NCBI GenBank assembly: GCA_964443415.1
Contig: CAYUDC010000093.1
Location: 1 to 10,681, forward strand
Length of the DNA: 10,681 nt
Reading direction: 5' to 3'
Source of the DNA: B1 sp964443415
GTDB lineage: Bacteria; Bacteroidota; Bacteroidia; UKL13-3
A program made the position numbers and the translations under genes. Below the pieces are notes generated by a model. The model was not told the origin of the DNA. It worked only from the letters and a program-made list of their open reading frames with translations, and did not search any database. Positions 7,222 to 10,681 of this stretch are shown piece by piece (the stretch's first letter is position 1; every line of letters starts with the position of its first letter).

Positions 7222-8877
7222 ATGAGCAGAGTAATAAAAGCAGAAACTGGCAGCCAATTAAGCTGCAAAGGTTGGGTTCAAGAAGCCGCATTAAGAATGC
7301 TTCACAACAACTTAGATCCAGAGGTAGCAGAGCGTCCTGAAGATTTAATTGTGTATGGTGGCATTGGCAAGGCTGCAAGAAATTGGGAGAGTTTTGAACT
7401 AATAGAAAAAGCGTTAAAAGACCTAGAAGAAGACGAAACCTTGTTAGTTCAAAGCGGAAAACCAGTTGCGATATTACCTACTCATAAAGATGCGCCAAGG
7501 GTAATTATTTCTAACTCTATGTTGGTACCTAAATGGGCCAACTGGGAACATTTTCATGAGTTAGACAAAAAAGGCCTGATGATGTATGGTCAAATGACAG
7601 CGGGCAGCTGGATATATATTGGCTCGCAAGGCATTGTGCAAGGTACCTACGAAACCTTTGCCGAGGCTGCCAGACAACATTTTGGAGGAAGCTTAAAGGG
7701 CACTTTAACCGTAACCGCTGGATTAGGTGGTATGGGTGGCGCTCAACCGCTAGCTGTTACCATGTGCGATGGCGTTTGCTTAGCAGCAGAAATGGTAGAA
7801 TGGAGAATAAAAAAGCGTTTAGAAACAAGATATCTAGACGTGATGAGCCGCGATATAGACCAAGCCATTGACATGGCCTTGGCAGCCAAAGCAGAAGGCA
7901 AAAGACTTTCGATTGGGGTGGTTTGTAACGTGATTGATTTATTAGAAAGACTAATAGAAAGAAACATCACGCCTGATTTGTTAACCGACCAAACCAGCGC
8001 GCACGACCCATTAAATGGTTATTACCCAGAAGACCTTGCCGAAGAAGTAAGTGATAGAATGCGCAAAACCGACCCAGATAAATATGTAAGGTTGAGTTTA
8101 GATACCATGGCGCATCATGTTAAATTGATGTTGGAACTACAAAGCAGAGGTGCCATTACGTTTGACTATGGCAATAACTTAAGAGGCCAGGCCAAAGACC
8201 AACGCCATGTAGACAATGCTTTTAACTTCCCAGGATTTGTGCCAGCATATATTCGTCCATTGTTCTGCGAGGGAAAAGGGCCTTTTAGATGGGTAGCTTT
8301 AAGTGGCGACCCTCAAGATATTTATACCACCGACCAAGTGATGAAAGATTTGTTTCCAGAAAACACCTCTTTACATCGTTGGTTAGACATGGCCAGAGAG
8401 CGCATTGCTTTCCAAGGTTTACCTGCTAGGATTTGTTGGATTGGCCAAGGTGATAGAGAAAAGGCAGCTTTGGCATTTAATGAATTGGTGAGAACGGGTA
8501 AAGTAAAAGGACCCATTGTGATAGGTAGAGACCATTTAGATACAGGCTCAGTAGCTTCACCCAATAGAGAAACAGAAGCCATGAAAGATGGTAGTGATGC
8601 GGTGGCAGATTGGCCAATTTTAAATGCTTTAATTAACACAGCTGGAGGTGCCAGTTGGGTAAGTTTGCATCATGGTGGTGGTGTAGGCATGGGATATAGC
8701 ATTCATGCAGGTATGGTGATTGTGGCAGATGGAACAGAAGATGCAGCCAGAAGATTAAAACGCGTATTGCATAACGACCCTGCTATGGGTGTTATTAGAC
8801 ATGCCGATGCAGGCTATGATATTGCCATTGATACGGCAAGAAAACATAGATTAGATATTAAAGAGAGGCTGAAGTAA
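7222..8877 (+). CDS. hutU: Urocanate hydratase (urocanase)
   Basis: This cytoplasmic enzyme (EC 4.2.1.49) adds water to urocanate to form imidazolonepropionate, the second step of histidine degradation, and uses tightly bound NAD+ as an electrophile. The 551-residue length from the ATG at 7222 matches the family (about 550). Conserved segments are present in order: VYGGIGKAARNW, the TAGSWIYIGSQGIVQGTYET block at about 126-145, the glycine-rich TAGLGGMGGAQP at about 165-176, DQTSAHDPLNGYYP, and ARICWIG with the active-site-region Cys at 405. HHGGGVGMGYSIHAG follows near 483-497. A TTG six bases upstream is in frame, but the ATG is the better start. Neighbouring genes belong to other processes, so hutH, hutI and the last-step enzyme must lie elsewhere. 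It converges on yceI, with a shared terminator at 9100-9142. Confidence 0.98.
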   Translation: MSRVIKAETGSQLSCKGWVQEAALRMLHNNLDPEVAERPEDLIVYGGIGKAARNWESFELIEKALKDLEEDETLLVQSGKPVAILPTHKDAPRVIISNSMLVPKWANWEHFHELDKKGLMMYGQMTAGSWIYIGSQGIVQGTYETFAEAARQHFGGSLKGTLTVTAGLGGMGGAQPLAVTMCDGVCLAAEMVEWRIKKRLETRYLDVMSRDIDQAIDMALAAKAEGKRLSIGVVCNVIDLLERLIERNITPDLLTDQTSAHDPLNGYYPEDLAEEVSDRMRKTDPDKYVRLSLDTMAHHVKLMLELQSRGAITFDYGNNLRGQAKDQRHVDNAFNFPGFVPAYIRPLFCEGKGPFRWVALSGDPQDIYTTDQVMKDLFPENTSLHRWLDMARERIAFQGLPARICWIGQGDREKAALAFNELVRTGKVKGPIVIGRDHLDTGSVASPNRETEAMKDGSDAVADWPILNALINTAGGASWVSLHHGGGVGMGYSIHAGMVIVADGTEDAARRLKRVLHNDPAMGVIRHADAGYDIAIDTARKHRLDIKERLK

Positions 8878-8882
8878 ATCTA

Positions 8883-8905
8883 GCTATTGGCGGTTGGCTA
8901 TTGGC
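8883..8905 (+). repeat. Short 14-bp-period direct repeat
   Basis: GCTATTGGC occurs at 8883-8891 and again at 8897-8905, separated by GGTTG. It begins six bases after the hutU stop codon. The pattern resembles the degenerate GCTATTGGC strings I recall from Bacteroidota intergenic DNA. It has no evident coding role. Confidence 0.4.
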
Positions 8906-8920
8906 TTTTAGCAATTGCCA

Positions 8921-9040
8921 GAGAATTTGCTTGGCACAAATAGACGATGATAAGATTCGGGAATCACGTGGTGAGAGTGATTTAAATGATACCTATGAAA
9001 ATTAGTTTACCATTATAAGGTAATATGGTTTTAGCAGAAA
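8921..9040 (+). pseudogene. Possible decayed remnant of an IS200-like / REP-associated tyrosine transposase
   Basis: The stretch has no open frame, yet pieces in different frames recall the C-terminal core of Y1 transposases (FAW..., DD-K-I-R, ESDLN..YE). EFAWHK is at about 8923-8940, and DDKIRESRGESDLNDTYEN at about 8945-9001. A stop codon and small shifts separate the pieces. No catalytic HUH motif or Tyr can be assigned. It lies between short repeats and a hairpin, which fits mobile-element debris. The match is from memory of the family consensus and is weak; random intergenic sequence remains a real alternative. Confidence 0.22.
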
Positions 9041-9044
9041 TCTC

Positions 9045-9064
9045 TCGACTCCGATAGGAGTCGA
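9045..9064. repeat. Short hairpin, 8-bp arms with GATA loop
   Basis: TCGACTCC and GGAGTCGA flank GATA, giving a perfect 8-bp stem with a 4-base loop in the hutU-yceI gap. No T-run follows on the plus strand, so it is a poor terminator. It may be a dispersed palindromic repeat or an mRNA 3'-end structure. Confidence 0.5.
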
Positions 9065-9099
9065 ACCTTTATAGTGAAAGAGTATTCACCAATTAGTAT

Positions 9100-9142
9100 A
9101 AAAAAAGAGAGGCTATCCTTTTGGGACAGCCTCTCTTTTTTT
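9100..9142. terminator. Bidirectional intrinsic terminator between hutU and yceI
   Basis: Seven A residues, then GAGAGGCT (9107-9114), pair with AGCCTCTC (9128-9135) and seven T residues. The stem extends past one A/C mismatch by TCC/GGA around a TTTTG loop. With A-tract and T-tract on both sides it can end transcription of hutU (plus) and of marR-yceI (minus). It lies 17 bases beyond the yceI stop codon. Confidence 0.9.
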
Positions 9143-9158
9143 GCTAAAAACCCCTGAT

Positions 9159-9773
9159 TTATTTTGAAGCTACTACACGTACTTTTACGTTAAATAAATC
9201 GCTGATGGCTTTATCTCCAATGCCTTCGAAGAAGCTCTTAGAACCATAACGAATATCATACTTAGTACGGTCTATGTCTAAACTAGCATTTACAATTACT
9301 TGCTTATCATTTACCACCACAATCGCAGGGAAAGTAATTTCTTTGGTAATTCCTTTGATAGTTAAATCAGCAGTAATGGTATAGTTGTTTCCAGCTTTGT
9401 CTGCTTTCATTGCTTTAGCAGTTTTTACTTTAATAGTAGCAGTATTAAACTTAGCTACCGAGAAAAAATCATCACTCTTTAAGTGACCCACTAATTTATC
9501 ATGGTATTCGCCAGTTAAATCAGTTGCATCGATGGTTGTCATGTCTACTGTAATTTCGCCACCTACCAAGTTTTTACCATTGGTTAAAATGGTACCTGTG
9601 CTAAACGAAGCTACACCATAGTGCTCGCCTGTTACTTTGGTAGCATGCCATTTAAAGGTTGAAGTTTTTGCATCTACTGCATAAGAAGTTTCACCAGCAG
9701 TTTTTACTGGAGGTGCTGCGTTAATGGCTAATCCTAGACCAGCCATCATTAAGGTTAAAAGATACTTTTTCAT
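9159..9773 (-). CDS. YceI-family secreted lipid-binding-like protein
   Basis: This 204-residue exported protein has a YceI-type lipocalin-like beta-barrel. Family members bind polyisoprenoid-like lipids in the periplasm; the ligand here is unknown. The Sec signal MKKYLLTLMMAGLGLAINA is followed by likely cleavage near residue 19-20. Family landmarks run in order: TSTFKWHATKVTGEHYGVAS at about 37-56, GGEITVDMTTID at 71-82, GHLKSDDFFSVAKFNTATI at 96-114, LTIKGITKEITFP at 137-149, and DRTKYDIRYGS at 168-178. It ends with ISDLFNVKVRV. Length fits the family (about 180-210). It starts 15 bases after the MarR gene's stop and shares its promoter, so the regulator probably controls it. Intrinsic terminator follows at 9100-9142. 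The family call is secure; the physiological role is not. Confidence 0.95.
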   Translation of the reverse strand: MKKYLLTLMMAGLGLAINAAPPVKTAGETSYAVDAKTSTFKWHATKVTGEHYGVASFSTGTILTNGKNLVGGEITVDMTTIDATDLTGEYHDKLVGHLKSDDFFSVAKFNTATIKVKTAKAMKADKAGNNYTITADLTIKGITKEITFPAIVVVNDKQVIVNASLDIDRTKYDIRYGSKSFFEGIGDKAISDLFNVKVRVVASK

Positions 9774-9788
9774 GTTTTTTAAATTTTG

Positions 9789-10238
9789 TTATGTGTTTAA
9801 TTTATCTAAAAGTTTGTTTAATGTTTCTGCCTCTTCTTTGCTTAATACCGACAGCTTATTTTCAACATCACTAAATTTTCCATCCAACTCTGCCAATAAC
9901 TCTAAGCCTTGCTTGGTAATGCAAACATCCATTTGGCGTCTATCGTTTTCACAAGCATCTCTGGTGAGTAAATTTTTCTGTTTTAATTTCTCTACCAACC
10001 TAGAGGCATTGCTCATCTTATCCAACATCCTATCTTGTAATAACCCAATAGAGGCAGGCTTTGGATGCTGTCCCCTCAAAATCCTTAGCACATTATACTG
10101 CTGAGGCGAGAGATCATACTGCTTAAAAAATCGCTCCTGCTCTCCCATGATAATCCCTGCAGAATAAATAATGTTTAGTAGCATCTTGTGGTGCTCACTT
10201 CTAAACTTGGTCTGCTTGATGGATGCTTCGAGTATCAT
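9789..10238 (-). CDS. MarR-family transcriptional regulator
   Basis: This 149-residue winged-helix regulator should bind DNA as a dimer. The helix LSPQQYNVLRILRG at 43-56 starts the DNA-binding domain. The recognition helix region MSNASRLVEKLKQKNLLTR is at about 75-93. The wing, with the family's D-R-R signature (ENDRRQMDVCITKQG), is at 97-111. Long N- and C-terminal helices would form the dimer interface. Two cysteines, 96 and 106, flank the wing; oxidation sensing through them is only a possibility. The ATG at 10238 lies 14 bases from a perfect 20-bp palindrome overlapping the promoter, which suggests autorepression. yceI follows 15 bases downstream and is the obvious co-regulated gene. The inducing signal is unknown. 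Confidence 0.95.
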   Translation of the reverse strand: MILEASIKQTKFRSEHHKMLLNIIYSAGIIMGEQERFFKQYDLSPQQYNVLRILRGQHPKPASIGLLQDRMLDKMSNASRLVEKLKQKNLLTRDACENDRRQMDVCITKQGLELLAELDGKFSDVENKLSVLSKEEAETLNKLLDKLNT

Positions 10239-10246
10239 TTCGCATA

Positions 10247-10254
10247 CAAAGATA
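10247..10254 (-). promoter_or_regulatory. Candidate -7 promoter box of the marR-yceI operon
   Basis: On the minus strand this reads TATCTTTG, an exact match to the Bacteroidota TAnnTTTG box. Transcription would start only a few bases before the ATG at 10238, so the mRNA would have almost no leader. No good -33 TTTG is seen 17-20 bases upstream; the palindrome occupies that space. Confidence 0.5.
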
Positions 10255-10271
10255 TATGTATATACATATAT
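10252..10271. promoter_or_regulatory. 20-bp perfect palindrome, likely MarR operator
   Basis: ATATATGTATATACATATAT is a perfect 10+10 inverted repeat. It overlaps the first bases of the predicted -7 box and lies 14 bases upstream of the marR ATG. MarR regulators commonly bind palindromes of 16-20 bp at their own promoters. The sequence symmetry is direct observation; binding is inferred. AT-only palindromes also arise by chance in AT-rich DNA, though the central GTATATAC makes this less likely. Confidence 0.6.
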
Positions 10272-10328
10272 TGTAATAACATATTTATTGAGCTAATTCT
10301 ATTGCTCTGAATATCTGAACTTTAAAAT

Positions 10329-10681
10329 TTACTTTACTTCATCTCCCAAAATAAAGGTGCGACTGGCTTGCAGGTTTCTAATGTCCGATAAACTATCGGT
10401 TAATAGATTTTTACTAAGGCAAACAAAATCTGCCCGCATGCCTACTTGCAAAGCACCATGAGAATGTTCTAAGAAGGCCGATTTGGCCGCCCATGTAGTA
10501 ATACCTCTTAAAGCTTCTTCTCTACTCAAAGCTTGTTGGGCAAAAAATCCATTGGCTGGAAACCCTTTGGCGTCTTTGCGGGCTACAGCTGCATAGAACG
10601 TGTAATATGGAGAAACATATTCTACAGGGAAATCGGTTCCTAAGGGTAGCCATCCTAATTGTTTTAACAAATTTTTATAGG
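10329..10681 (-). CDS. Amidohydrolase, YtcJ-like (amidohydrolase family 3), N-terminus beyond window
   Basis: Only the last 117 codons are visible; the frame is open to the right edge (Tyr-Lys-Asn-Leu-Leu at the border). The fragment begins in the metal-dependent hydrolase barrel: LPLGTDFPVEY contains the Asp of the conserved GSD/GTD-x-P motif. FYAAVARKD, then LSREEALRGITTWAAKSAF follow, as in YtcJ-like enzymes. GALQVGMRADFVCLSKNLL and the terminal TFILGDEV form the small C-terminal beta domain typical of amidohydrolases. The family hydrolyses C-N bonds of amides or cyclic amides; the substrate here is unknown. Although a hutU gene is nearby, this does not look like imidazolonepropionase (HutI). 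It lies about 90 bases upstream of marR on the same strand but is separated from it by marR's own promoter region. Confidence 0.88.
   Translation of the reverse strand, partial: YKNLLKQLGWLPLGTDFPVEYVSPYYTFYAAVARKDAKGFPANGFFAQQALSREEALRGITTWAAKSAFLEHSHGALQVGMRADFVCLSKNLLTDSLSDIRNLQASRTFILGDEVK

Noticed and set aside
8322..8639. Minus-strand open frame of 105 codons inside hutU
   Set aside because: It lies wholly opposite the strongly conserved urocanase frame, has no signal, motif or promoter, and is best explained by codon bias of the plus-strand gene.
8883..8905. Short repeated GCTATTGGC as a CRISPR array
   Set aside because: Only two 9-base copies with a 5-base gap; repeats and spacers are far too short and no cas gene is present.
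9724..10104. Plus-strand open frame of 126 codons opposite yceI and marR
   Set aside because: It runs across two well-supported minus-strand genes and shows no family features.
10329..10681. Right-edge amidohydrolase as imidazolonepropionase (HutI) paired with hutU
   Set aside because: The FPVEY, FYAAVARKD and LSREEALRGITTWAA motifs fit YtcJ-like amidohydrolases rather than HutI, and it is on the other strand beyond yceI and marR.

Overview
The window looks like a piece of a Bacteroidota chromosome (class uncertain). The signs are AT-rich DNA, few Shine-Dalgarno sequences, candidate promoters of the TTG / TAnnTTTG type, and a carboxypeptidase-like domain at the start of a TonB-dependent receptor. 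The other protein families (MacB-type ABC exporter, S9 peptidase lipoprotein, YceI, urocanate hydratase) fit. There are nine recognisable protein genes. Two run off the window edges. All are on the minus strand except urocanate hydratase.

Region 1 (1-3667, minus) is a tight three-gene operon. An S9 prolyl-oligopeptidase-type lipoprotein is translationally coupled (ATGA overlap) to a LolD/MacB-type ABC ATPase. One base after the ATPase comes a MacB/FtsX-type permease, cut by the left edge. A candidate promoter and an inverted repeat that touches the start codon lie upstream.

Region 2 (3704-7098, minus) reads as a metal-acquisition operon: a His/Cys-rich exported small protein, a ZnuD/CopB-like TonB-dependent receptor, and a small lipoprotein whose mature N-terminus is a His-Asp repeat. 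A very GC-rich, perfect 16-bp hairpin follows the last stop codon. The first two genes are unusual at their starts. The small protein has no ATG before residue 130 of its frame. The receptor's signal peptide only looks complete if translation begins at a CTG upstream of the first ATG. The metal (zinc or copper) is inferred, not shown.

Region 3 (7177-9142, plus) is an isolated urocanate hydratase gene (hutU) with its own promoter; no other histidine-degradation gene is visible. After it comes about 220 bp of decayed intergenic DNA with a 14-bp-period repeat, a faint possible transposase remnant and a short hairpin. It ends in a bidirectional terminator shared with the convergent yceI gene.

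Region 4 (9159-10681, minus) holds a MarR-family regulator followed 15 bp later by a secreted YceI-family protein. A perfect 20-bp palindrome overlaps the predicted marR promoter, so the pair is probably autoregulated. At the right edge is the C-terminal part of a YtcJ-like amidohydrolase. No tRNA, rRNA, CRISPR array or intact insertion sequence was seen.
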